A DNA stretch of 61,714 bases from an uncultured Holophagaceae bacterium (lineage in GTDB: Bacteria; Acidobacteriota; Holophagae; Holophagales; Holophagaceae), in the NCBI GenBank assembly GCA_903857495.1, contig CAIOFF010000047.1, forward strand, positions 1-61,714, written 5' to 3'. Positions 44,101-52,799 of this stretch are shown here, piece by piece. Numbering within the stretch: position 1 is the stretch's first letter; every line of letters starts with the position of its first letter. The notes below the pieces were generated by a model. The model was given only the letters and a program-made list of their open reading frames with translations, was not told the DNA's origin and searched no databases. Position numbers and translations under genes: made by a program.

Positions 44101-47100
44101 GGCCCGTGCCGGTGGCCGTGACCGTAAAGCTGGTGTTGCCCCCCACGGACACCGCGGCATTGCCCGGCTGGGCCGTGATGGCCGGCGCTGTGTTCACCGT
44201 CAGCGCGGCTGCGCTGGACGTGACGGCTGGGGCGACGGTGCCGGTCACCACCACCTGGTAGGTGTACCCACTCATGGCCGCGGTGGCGCCTGTGAGGGTG
44301 AGTGTCCCCGTCGTGGCGCCCGAGTAGACCCCACCGTTGGCGAGGTTGGCGAAGGCACCTCCGCTGCTCACCTGCCACTGGTAGCTGAGCCCCGTGCCTG
44401 TGGCTGTGATGCTGAAGCTGGCGTTGCCCCCGGCGGTCACCGTGGCGTTGACGGGCTGGGCCGTGATGGCGGGCGCCGTGTTCACGGTCAGCGTGGCGGC
44501 GCTGGAGGTGGCGGCTGGGGCGACGGTGCCGGACACGACCACCTGGTAGGAGTAGCCACTCATGGCCGCGGTGGCGCCTGTGAGGGTGAGGGTCGCCGCG
44601 GTGGCGCCCGAGTAGACCCCGCCGTTCGCGAGGTTGGCGAAGGCTCCGCCACTGCTGACCTGCCACTGGTAGCTGAGGCCCGTGCCTGTCGCCGTGACGC
44701 TGAAGGTCGCATTCCCGCCCACCGTCACCGTCGCATTGCCCGGCTGGGCCGTGATGGCCGGAGGCGTGACGACGGTCAGCGTGGCGGCGCTCGAGGTGGC
44801 GGCGGGCGCGATGACGCCGCCCACGATGACCTGATACTGGTAGCCGGTCATGGCCAGCGTGGCGCCGGTGATGGACAAGCTGGCCGTGGTGGCGCCGTTG
44901 TAGACCCCACCGTTGCTGACATTGGCAAAGCCGGAGCCGGTGTTCACCTGCCACTGATAGGAGGTCGCCGCTGTCGCGGTCACCGAGAAGCCGGTGTTCC
45001 CGCCAGCCGCCACGGTTGCGTTGGCCGGCTGGGCGGTGATGCCAGGTGCCGCCCCCACCGACAGCGTGACCGGGGAGGAATAGGTCGAAGCGGCTGGCGA
45101 CCCGCAACCCAGCACCTGGACCTCGTAGACGTAGCCATTCATGGGCGCGGTGGCGCCGGTGATGGTCAGGGTCGCGGAGGTGGCGCCACTGTAAACCCCG
45201 ACGTTGTTTACGTTCGTGAACCCTGAGCCCGTGTTCACCTTCCATTGGTAAGCCAGGTTCGAGCTGGCCGTGACGCTGAAGGTGGTGTTCGCCCCCGCCG
45301 CAATCGCCCGGTCCCCGGGCTGGCTGCTGATGGCGGGCGTGCAGATGACGGTCAGCGTCGCCACATTGGAGGTGACCGGGGCCCCCACCGTACCCGTCAC
45401 GATGACTCGATACTGATAGCCACTCATGGAGGGGCCAACCCAGATCGACAGCGCGGAAGTGGTGATCCCCCCATAATTCTGCTGGTCGCTGATGTTCCCC
45501 CACCCCAGGCCGGTGTTGATTTGCCACTGGTAGCTGAGGCCATAGCCGGTGGCAGTCACCGTGAAGATGGAACTGGCCTGGTGGTTGAAGGTGCTGCCGG
45601 CGTCAACGGGCTGGACGGTGATGGCCGCCGGATCCTTGACAGCCAGGGTCACGGTGCTTGACGTGGTGGTGAGCGACAGCGCGCCAGTGGCGATCAGTCG
45701 GTAGCTGGTGCCGTCCATGCCCGAGGTAGCCCCAGTGATGCTCAGGCTGGTCGTCGTCGCGCCGGAATAGACGCTGCCATCGGCGACATCGGTCCAGGCT
45801 CCCGCCCCGAGCTTCGACTGCCAGCGAGTGCTGCTGGCGCCGGTCACCGTGGCCGTGAAGGTGGCGTTGGCCCCCGTGGCGATGGTGGCGTTGGCGGGCT
45901 GGCTGGTGAAGGCCGGGGCGGTCACCACGGTCAGAGTTGCCGCGGCGGAAGTGAGCGACTGCGGATTGGCCGCGGCAGAACCGGTCAGGACGATCTGATA
46001 CTGGTAGCCGTTCATGCCAAGGGTGGCGCCGGTGAGCGTCAGGGTGGCCGTGGTCGCGCCGCTGGTGGCCCCGCCATTGCTGAGGTTGGTGAAGCCCGCA
46101 CCGGTGTTCACCTGCCACTGGTAGGAGACCACCGCCGTGGCGCTGACGGAAAAGGTGGCCGTTCCCGCCGCGGCAACCGTCACGTTCGCGGGCTGCATCT
46201 GGATGCTGGGCGAGGGCGGCGTGGCCACGGTCAGCCTGGCGGCACTGGAGGTGATCGTGGGCGAGGAGGCCCCCGCGGCGCCCGTCACGATGACCCGGTA
46301 GAGCCAGCCGTTCATGCCGGCGGTGATGCCGGTGAGGCTCAGCGAGGCGGCGGTGGCCCCGGAGTAGACCGCGTCGTTCACGAGGTTGGTGAAGCCCCCG
46401 CCGCTGTCCACCTGCCACTGGTAGCCGAGGGCGGAGGTGGCCTGCACCGTGAAGGTGGTGCCCAGGCCGATATAGGCGGCGGTGTCCACGGGCTGGAGCA
46501 GGATGGCGGGGTCAAGGATCGGTCCCGTGGACTGCCAGACCCCGCGCCCATAGGTGGCGGCGCGGATGAAGCTGGCATCGGGGGCGATGTAGAAATCGGG
46601 AACCCCGACCATGGGCAGGCCCACCCCGTAGCGAGACCAGGTCGCCCCCGAGTTCGTGGAGGCGTAGATCCCGAAGTCCGTGCCAGCCAGCAGGGTGGTG
46701 TTGTTGGTGGGGTCGTTCTGGATGATGTGGACCGGCCCCCCGAAGTTCACGCCATTGCCTGAGGGGAAGCCGGCGCCCTCGATGTTCTGCCAGCTGGTCC
46801 CCCCATCGGCGGAGCGCCAGAGGTGCTGGATGGTGGGCCCCCAGCCTGCGTAGGCCGACGCGGCGTAGAGGATGCTGTCGTTGGTGGTGTCGAACCAGAC
46901 GTAGCTGAGGGCGACCTCCACGCCGCCGGCCGCGTAGACAGCGCCCTTGTCGGTCCAGGTGGCGCCGCCGTCAGCGCTGATCCAGCAGTGGGTCGCATCG
47001 ACGATGGCCAGCTTGTTGGGATCCAGCGAGGACGAGTTGAAGTTCCGGATGTAGGGGGACGGGTAGCTGCTGGGAAAGCCGCCCATGCCGCAGGCGACCC

Positions 47101-49129
47101 AGGACTGGCCGAAGTTGGTGGACTTGTGCAGCTTGTAGCTGGTGGCGGTGTAGGCCGTGTTGCCGGTGGCGTCGGCCCGGCCCGGTTCCACCCGCGTGTG
47201 GAAAGGAGCGCCTCCGGTGAGGTCGATGCCAGTGTTCCCATTGTGGAAGGTGCCCCCGCCATCGGTGCTGTAGCCCAGGTTGGCGCTGTAGCCCGAGGCG
47301 ATCATCTTGTCGCCATCCAGCTTGTGAATCAGGGTCCCGAAGCCATCCCCCGTGGCGTAGGCCTCGTCGAACTGGCCACTGGTGGCCAGCGTGGCACCGG
47401 TTCTCCGGCGGGTGCTGTTGTCCTGGAGGCCGATGGTCACCCGGTCGTTGGAACCCAAGGGATTGGGGGCCGTGGTCGAGCCCAGGTGATAGACCAGATG
47501 CGTGCTCAGGCCTTCGTTGTGCCGGTTGTCCACGAAGGTGTTGTCCGTGAGGGGCGGGTTGCCGGTCTGCCGGATGGGCGGGGTGACGCGGAAGGGGTCC
47601 CAGAACACCGACAGGCCCCCATCGGTCCCGACGTAGAGGGTGGACCCATCCGGAGACCAGACGGCCGCGTGCTTATCGGCATGGGAGTAGACGGGCAGGC
47701 CCGCCCAGGTATACCAGCCGGTCAGCCAGGTCCAGGTGGAACCCCCATCACTGGACCGGTAGAAGCCCAGGTTGCTGCCTGTGAACACCTTGGTGGTGGC
47801 GACAGAGGTCCCGGTCGGGCTCACGGCCAGGCACTGGTTGTACTCGCCCTGGTCCCCGTCAGAGGCGCCGGCACTCTTGAACAGCGTGGCGGGGGAGGTG
47901 GCGTCGGGCACCAGGGTGTAGTTGCGCCCGCCGTCCGTGCTGAGGAAGACGCCCTTGAACATGGTCCGGCCGGGCGTGATCTGGGCGATGCCCCACACGT
48001 TGAGGTTGCCTGCGGCCTTGTTGCTCTTCAGGGTGATGCGGCCGATGTTGGCCACCGAGGTCGGGCTGGTGCCGGAGATCGTGGCCTGGTTCCAGGTGGC
48101 GCCGCCGTCGGAGGAGTACCAGGCGGTGCCGGTGTTCGTCGAAGCCGTGATCTGGAGGCTGGCCACCAGGTTCTGGGACGAGTTGCCCACCTGCTCCACG
48201 GACCAGATGCGGTCGCCATAGCCGTTGGGACCCAGCACCCGGTTCCCCACCGCACCGCTGCCGAAGGAGGCGCCGCCATCCGTGGACCGGAAGAGCCCGG
48301 CGTTGCCACCGGCGAGGACCGTGGTCTCGTCCACGGGAAGGATGCACGAGATGTAGTCCGAGGCGTAGAGACCGCAGAGGTTGGCCTTGGAGGTCTCGGT
48401 CCAGCTCGTGCCGCCGTCGCTGCTCCGGTAGAAGCCCTTGCCGTAGCTGGCCGCGAAATCGCCGGAGCCGATGAACAGGGTGCTGCCGCTGGGCGACAGG
48501 GCGACTGCTCCCAGGGGGATGTTCCCCGTGGAGGAGGCCATGGGCAGAGAGTCGGTCAGGGGTGTCCAGGTCCAGGTGCCGTTGGCGTTGGGCCCGTCCG
48601 CGGTGCCGGTCTTCCAGAGCCCGCCATTGGAAGAGGCCAGGTACAGGGTCTTGCCGTCCGGGGAGATCGCCAGGCCGTTGGGGGCGATGCGGCCTGAGTC
48701 GATGTCTGGATTCGAGAGGCCGGAATAGGTGGAGACCCCCTTGGTGGGCCCCAGGCAGGACCAGGTCGCCGCGTTCGAGGCCTGGATGGCAGCCCACTCG
48801 GCGCCCTTGCCCTGCGGCTTCGGGAAGGAGGCCGCGAACCGCTGCAGGTGCTCCGCGGCCACCTGCTTCTTGATGGCCTGGTGCTCCGGCGTGGGCTGGC
48901 CGCCCCGCCACGCGAGCTCGTCCAGGTGCCGCTCGAGCTGGCGGTCTTCAAAGGGCGGGGCCCGGAAGCCTTCGGGGCGCCGCTTGGGGGGCGGGATGAA
49001 CCGGGCCTCCCGGGATTCCTGCGCCGAGGCCAGGGCAAACAGGCAGCCCGCGCCCAGCAGGGCGAGCAGGCGCAGGAGGGGAGGACGTCCCCACCGGTTA
49101 CCGGGACAGACCCGGCGGCCACCGGACAT
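41147..49129 (-). CDS. giant secreted protein: Asp-box propellers, 18 Ig-like repeats, dockerin
   Basis: From ATG 49129 (TGAGG upstream; a GTG at 49144 is possible) the protein is 2660 residues. Residues 1-36 are a signal peptide ending ALASA. Residues about 95-870 hold ten or so SxDGGxxW Asp-boxes typical of sortilin/sialidase-type beta-propellers. Residues about 873-2605 are 18 Ig-like domains; the core ones have an exact 96-residue period with PAITAQPxNATV...YQWQVSSGG. The last 55 residues have two DxNxDG calcium loops (DFNGDGVVNVLD and DLNGDGFVDDAD), a type I dockerin. It is expected to be extracellular and to bind glycans or other proteins. No catalytic residue could be assigned. Confidence 0.85.
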   Translation of the reverse strand: MSGGRRVCPGNRWGRPPLLRLLALLGAGCLFALASAQESREARFIPPPKRRPEGFRAPPFEDRQLERHLDELAWRGGQPTPEHQAIKKQVAAEHLQRFAASFPKPQGKGAEWAAIQASNAATWSCLGPTKGVSTYSGLSNPDIDSGRIAPNGLAISPDGKTLYLASSNGGLWKTGTADGPNANGTWTWTPLTDSLPMASSTGNIPLGAVALSPSGSTLFIGSGDFAASYGKGFYRSSDGGTSWTETSKANLCGLYASDYISCILPVDETTVLAGGNAGLFRSTDGGASFGSGAVGNRVLGPNGYGDRIWSVEQVGNSSQNLVASLQITASTNTGTAWYSSDGGATWNQATISGTSPTSVANIGRITLKSNKAAGNLNVWGIAQITPGRTMFKGVFLSTDGGRNYTLVPDATSPATLFKSAGASDGDQGEYNQCLAVSPTGTSVATTKVFTGSNLGFYRSSDGGSTWTWLTGWYTWAGLPVYSHADKHAAVWSPDGSTLYVGTDGGLSVFWDPFRVTPPIRQTGNPPLTDNTFVDNRHNEGLSTHLVYHLGSTTAPNPLGSNDRVTIGLQDNSTRRRTGATLATSGQFDEAYATGDGFGTLIHKLDGDKMIASGYSANLGYSTDGGGTFHNGNTGIDLTGGAPFHTRVEPGRADATGNTAYTATSYKLHKSTNFGQSWVACGMGGFPSSYPSPYIRNFNSSSLDPNKLAIVDATHCWISADGGATWTDKGAVYAAGGVEVALSYVWFDTTNDSILYAASAYAGWGPTIQHLWRSADGGTSWQNIEGAGFPSGNGVNFGGPVHIIQNDPTNNTTLLAGTDFGIYASTNSGATWSRYGVGLPMVGVPDFYIAPDASFIRAATYGRGVWQSTGPILDPAILLQPVDTAAYIGLGTTFTVQATSALGYQWQVDSGGGFTNLVNDAVYSGATAASLSLTGITAGMNGWLYRVIVTGAAGASSPTITSSAARLTVATPPSPSIQMQPANVTVAAAGTATFSVSATAVVSYQWQVNTGAGFTNLSNGGATSGATTATLTLTGATLGMNGYQYQIVLTGSAAANPQSLTSAAATLTVVTAPAFTSQPANATIATGANATFTATVTGASSTRWQSKLGAGAWTDVADGSVYSGATTTSLSITGATSGMDGTSYRLIATGALSLTTTSSTVTLAVKDPAAITVQPVDAGSTFNHQASSIFTVTATGYGLSYQWQINTGLGWGNISDQQNYGGITTSALSIWVGPSMSGYQYRVIVTGTVGAPVTSNVATLTVICTPAISSQPGDRAIAAGANTTFSVTASSNLAYQWKVNTGSGFTNVNNVGVYSGATSATLTITGATAPMNGYVYEVQVLGCGSPAASTYSSPVTLSVGAAPGITAQPANATVAAGGNTGFSVTATAATSYQWQVNTGSGFANVSNGGVYNGATTASLSITGATLAMTGYQYQVIVGGVIAPAATSSAATLTVVTPPAITAQPGNATVTVGGNATFSVTATGTGLSYQWQVSSGGAFANLANGGVYSGATAATLTLTGATAAMSGYSYQVVVSGTVAPAATSSAATLTVNTAPAITAQPVNATVTAGGNASFSITATGTGLSYQWQVSSGGAFANLANGGVYSGATTGTLTLTGATAAMSGYTYQVVVTGTVAPAVTSSAAALTVNTAPAITAQPGNAAVSVGGNTSFTVTATGTGLSYQWQVSSGGAFSNVVNGGVYSGATSATLSLTSPGVGLSGNQYQVMVTGTVAPAVTSSPATLTVNSAPAITGQPANATVPAAGHTSFTVTATGSALSYQWQVSNGAAFANIVNGGVYSGATTSTLNITSATLGMSGYQYQVVVTGNLAPAATSSIATLTVTTAPAITAQPVNAAVAAGGSASFSVTATGTALSYQWQVSSGGPFANLTNGGVYSGATTATLNLTGATAGMNGTQYQVVVTGNIAPAVTSSAATLTVNTAPAILAQPVNALVTAGGNTSFTVTATGSALTYQWQANSGGGFVNLTNGGVTSGATTATLSITGATLGMSGTQYQVVVTGIVAPAVTSSAATLTVNTAPSITGQPASAAVTAGGNATFSVTAIGTALTYQWQASSGGAFANLTDGGVYSGATTASLSIAGATAGMSGTQYQVVVTGNVAPAVTSSTATLTVNTAPAITAQPANATVSAGGNASFTVTASGTGLSYQWQVSSGGAFANLTNGGGTSGATTATLSLTGATAGMSGTQYQVVVTGNVAPAVTSSAATLTVNTPPAITAQPANATVPAGGSASFTVTASGTGLSYQWQASSGGAFSNVTNGGLYSGATTATLGLSSAPAAMNGYQYQVVVSGAVAPAATSSAATLTVNTAPAITAQPANATVPAGGSASFAVTATGTGLSYQWQVSSGGAFSNVTNGGLYSGATTATLSLSGTTAAMSGSQYQVVVSGTVGPAVTSSAATLTVNTAPAITAQPGNATVTVGGNVTFSVTATGTGLSYQWQVSSGGAFANITNGGLYSGATTAVLSLSGATVAMSGYQYQVVVSSPAAPAATSSAATLTVNTAPAITAQPGNATVTVGGNATFSVTATGTGLSYQWQVSSGGAFSNVTNGGLYSGATTAMLSITGATAAMTGTQYRVVVTGTAGSVSSAAAGLTVSVRTQDFNGDGVVNVLDLASFFTFYAPGVPVANSPADLNGDGFVDDADLALLLAGI
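41312..46510 (-). repeat. 18 tandem Ig-encoding repeats, 288-bp period
   Basis: The DNA repeats with a period of 288 bp over most of its length, seen from the spacing of the GCCGTGATGGCCGGC segments (about 41584, 41872, 42160, 42448). Repeats nearest the 3' end are the most similar; those at the 5' end (about 44800-46500) are more divergent and vary in length. This pattern suggests duplication or gene conversion among the distal units. Confidence 0.9.
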
Positions 49130-49263
49130 GCAGACCTCAGACACAGGGGACGGAGGACCGCCCTGTAGGTCCTATCGGCAGGGGTTGACCCCCGGTAAAG
49201 AACCGAGATCACAAGTTGCCAAGGTCTGTTGATCCAGACCTGGCCGCCACCCAGCTTCAGCCC

Positions 49264-50991
49264 TCAGGCGTAGAGCCGCTGCAGACCCGGATCCTGGGTC
49301 AGCTCCTCGATGAGGTCGCGGACGCTGATGAGGTCCCGGAGCTTGGCGCCGTTGCTGCCGGTGAAGAAGAGGCCGTTTTCCTGGTCGCCCTGCATGGCGT
49401 CCGCCAGGCGGTCGGCGATGCAGTAGCCCACAGCGGCGGCGCCCTTGCCGTGGCCGCAGGGGGACAGGCAGTTGCTGACGCAGCGGATGGCGGGCGCGGT
49501 GCCGGCCTCGATGCGCCGCTGGAGGCTGGTCCGCACGCCCCGGGCGGGCAGGCCCACCGGGGACTTCATGAGGCCGATGTCCTCCGCCTTGGCGCGGAGG
49601 ATGACCTCCTTGAAGATCGGGGAGGCGTCGCACTCGAAGGTGCCGATGAAGCGGGTGCCCATCTGGACGCCCGAGGCGCCGAGGCCCAGGAAGCGCTGGA
49701 TGTCCGCGTGGTCCCAGACCCCGCCGGCCACCAGCACGGGGAAGTCGCCCCAGTTGTCCCGCTCCGCGAGGATCGACGGCAGGATGTTCTCCAGCGTGTG
49801 GGCCGGGTCCAGGCAGCCATCGTGGCTGAAGCCCTGGTGGCCGCCGCTCTCGGGGCCTTCCAGCACCACCGCGTCGGGCAGGCGGCTGTACTTCCGCTGC
49901 CACTGCTTGCAGATCAGGTTCAGGGCCCGGGCGGAGGACACGATGGGCACCAGGGCCACATCCGCATCACCCACGTAGCCCGGCAGGGCCAGGGGCAGGC
50001 CGGCGCCGGACACGATCATCTGGGCGCCGCCGGCGAGGCTGGCTTGCACGGCGGCTTCGTAGCCCTCGATGGCGCAGAGGATGTTCACGCCCACGGCGCC
50101 GCGGCCCTCGGCGCGCTCCCGGGCGGCGCGGAGGATCCACTCCAGGGCCTTGGGGGGGTTCAGCGAGTCGGTGCCGTCGGGACGGCCCAGGCGCATCTTG
50201 GGGTTGGCCGAGCCGTGGTAGCCCGTGCCGATGGCCGAGACCAGACCGACGCAGCCGGTCTCGGCCACGGCCCCGGCGAGGCCCTCCCAGGAGATACCCA
50301 CGCCCATGCCGCCCTGCTGGATGGGATAGGCCAGGTCCAGGTTGCGGATCTTCAGGCGCGGCAGGGTGCAGGCGCCGGTGCGGATGAAGGACTGGGCCAT
50401 GGAGTCGAGGCCGGCCATGAGGCGGGCCCGGAAGGCGGCCAGCGGCGAGGAATCCAGCATGGAAGGCGTGCGGGGCTGCAAGCCGAAGGCGCCATCCGCC
50501 ATGGCCTGCCGGGCCTCGGCGTCTGTGTCGGCGGTGGCCATCACGGGGAGGCCCAGGGAGCGCAGGGTGGCCACGATGCCAGCCCGGGCCAGCAGGGCCG
50601 AGGCGCCTCCGGCCTTGGCCTGGGCGGCCTGCTCGGCATTCTCGACGGCGACGATGCGGGGGAGGTTGGCGTGGCGGAGCATGGCCAGGGAGGGCGGCAG
50701 CTCGGCGGTGTGCAGCAGGAAGGCCACACCGGCCTCGCGGGCGGTGGCCATGACGCTGTCAGCGCTGTCGCGGAGGCCCCGCAGGTCCAGGCCGATCTTT
50801 CCGCCCTCGCGCATGGAGGCCTTGAGCTCCTGGAGCCGCTCCCGAAGCCGGGCGGCGTCCGGGAAGGCCTCGGTGCGGGTCAGGGCCCAGCCTCCGGCCC
50901 GGAGGAACGCAGCCTGGAAATCCAGCGAGCCCGGAGCCTGCCACCCCTGGAGGGTGGGCACAGTCGCGGTCTTGGGGAAGAACTCAGTCAT
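49264..50991 (-). CDS. nitronate monooxygenase-like flavin enzyme with extra N-terminal half
   Basis: The 575-residue protein has a C-terminal FMN TIM barrel (from about residue 215) with IQQGGMGVGIS, the VLEGPESGGHQG flavin-binding segment and VLVAGGVWDHADIQRFLGLGASGVQMGTRF, typical of NPD/NMO proteins. The usual length is 320-370 residues. The first 205 residues look like a degenerate second barrel: RIVAVENAEQAAQAKAGGASALLA and ATADTDAEARQAMADGAFGLQP mirror two segments of the C-terminal barrel. The substrate is not known. Function as a nitronate oxidase or an enoyl-type reductase are both possible. Confidence 0.82.
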   Translation of the reverse strand: MTEFFPKTATVPTLQGWQAPGSLDFQAAFLRAGGWALTRTEAFPDAARLRERLQELKASMREGGKIGLDLRGLRDSADSVMATAREAGVAFLLHTAELPPSLAMLRHANLPRIVAVENAEQAAQAKAGGASALLARAGIVATLRSLGLPVMATADTDAEARQAMADGAFGLQPRTPSMLDSSPLAAFRARLMAGLDSMAQSFIRTGACTLPRLKIRNLDLAYPIQQGGMGVGISWEGLAGAVAETGCVGLVSAIGTGYHGSANPKMRLGRPDGTDSLNPPKALEWILRAARERAEGRGAVGVNILCAIEGYEAAVQASLAGGAQMIVSGAGLPLALPGYVGDADVALVPIVSSARALNLICKQWQRKYSRLPDAVVLEGPESGGHQGFSHDGCLDPAHTLENILPSILAERDNWGDFPVLVAGGVWDHADIQRFLGLGASGVQMGTRFIGTFECDASPIFKEVILRAKAEDIGLMKSPVGLPARGVRTSLQRRIEAGTAPAIRCVSNCLSPCGHGKGAAAVGYCIADRLADAMQGDQENGLFFTGSNGAKLRDLISVRDLIEELTQDPGLQRLYA

Positions 50992-51105
50992 TCGGCGCTC
51001 CAGCGGGGGAGGGGAATCGGTCCAGGTTCAGGGATTCCCTGGGCCTGGATTCCTGCCGTGGAACCCGGGCTTTTTACCCTAGGTAAGAATACCCGATTTT
51101 TTCCC

Positions 51106-51138
51106 CATAGGAATCTTGAAGAATTCAAGATTCCTATG
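51106..51138. terminator. hairpin between ilvC and the flavin enzyme gene
   Basis: CATAGGAATCTTGAA (51106-51120) is perfectly complementary to 51124-51138, loop GAA. It lies 25 bp after the ilvC stop codon. No U-run follows on the minus strand, so it may end ilv transcription by hairpin strength or may protect the RNA end. Confidence 0.55.
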
Positions 51139-51162
51139 CCTGGCGAGCCGAAAATTCGAGCT

Positions 51163-52191
<1,029 letters not shown>

Positions 52192-52220
52192 TCAGGGTCG
52201 GATGACAGGGGGAAGAAGAT

Positions 52221-52766
52221 TCAGACGGACATGGTCCCGGTGCTGCCGGGGGCCACGACGGCCGCGGCGGCAAGCCGGTTGGTGGCTTCGGAGCGCAGGC
52301 CGCGGGCCATGGCGACGGCGCCGGTGCGGCCCAGCTCCAGGATTCCGAAGGGGCGCAGGCTGTCGACCAGGGCCTCGATCTTGCCGAGGCTGCCGGTGCA
52401 CTCGATGACGACGCTGTCATCGGCGATGTCCACCACGTTGGCGCGGAAGACCTGCACGAGCTGGAGCACCTCGGAGCGCCCCTGGGCGGTGGAGACCCGC
52501 AGCAGGGCCAGGTCCCGGACCACGTTGCGGCCGTGACCGAGCTGCTGGACCTCGAGGACGTTCACCAGCTTGCGGAGGTGTTCCACAGCCCGACGGGCCG
52601 TGGCCTCGTCCGTGTCCACCACCACGGTCATCCGCGAGACGTGGACACGCTCCGTGGGACCCACGGTCAGGGAGTGGATGTTGAAGCCGCGGCGGCGGAA
52701 CAGCATCGCCACCCGGGTCAGGACGCCGGGTTCATCATCGGTGTAGATCACGAGCACATGGGACAT
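52221..52766 (-). CDS. ilvN: acetolactate synthase small subunit
   Basis: The 181-residue regulatory subunit starts with an ACT domain (HVLVIYTDDEPGVLTRVAMLFRRRGFNIHSLTVGPTE) and ends with the small-subunit C-terminal domain (VHVFRANVVDIADDSVVIECTG-like region). The ACT domain normally binds valine for feedback inhibition. ATG 52766 follows GGAG; an earlier in-frame TTG is less likely. It lies between ilvB and ilvC. Confidence 0.94.
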   Translation of the reverse strand: MSHVLVIYTDDEPGVLTRVAMLFRRRGFNIHSLTVGPTERVHVSRMTVVVDTDEATARRAVEHLRKLVNVLEVQQLGHGRNVVRDLALLRVSTAQGRSEVLQLVQVFRANVVDIADDSVVIECTGSLGKIEALVDSLRPFGILELGRTGAVAMARGLRSEATNRLAAAAVVAPGSTGTMSV

Positions 52767-52799
52767 GGGTTCTCCATCCTTCCTTGGCAAGTCGGGCGG

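Noticed and set aside
41381-45226. A 1281-codon open frame on the plus strand opposite the Ig repeats
   Set aside because: Its sequence is a low-complexity Arg/Gly/His-rich mirror of the tandem repeats; high GC and repeat periodicity keep it open. The minus-strand frame has clear domains and a signal peptide.
41312-46510. CRISPR-like regular repeats
   Set aside because: The 288-bp units are continuous coding sequence for Ig domains without short repeats and unique spacers.
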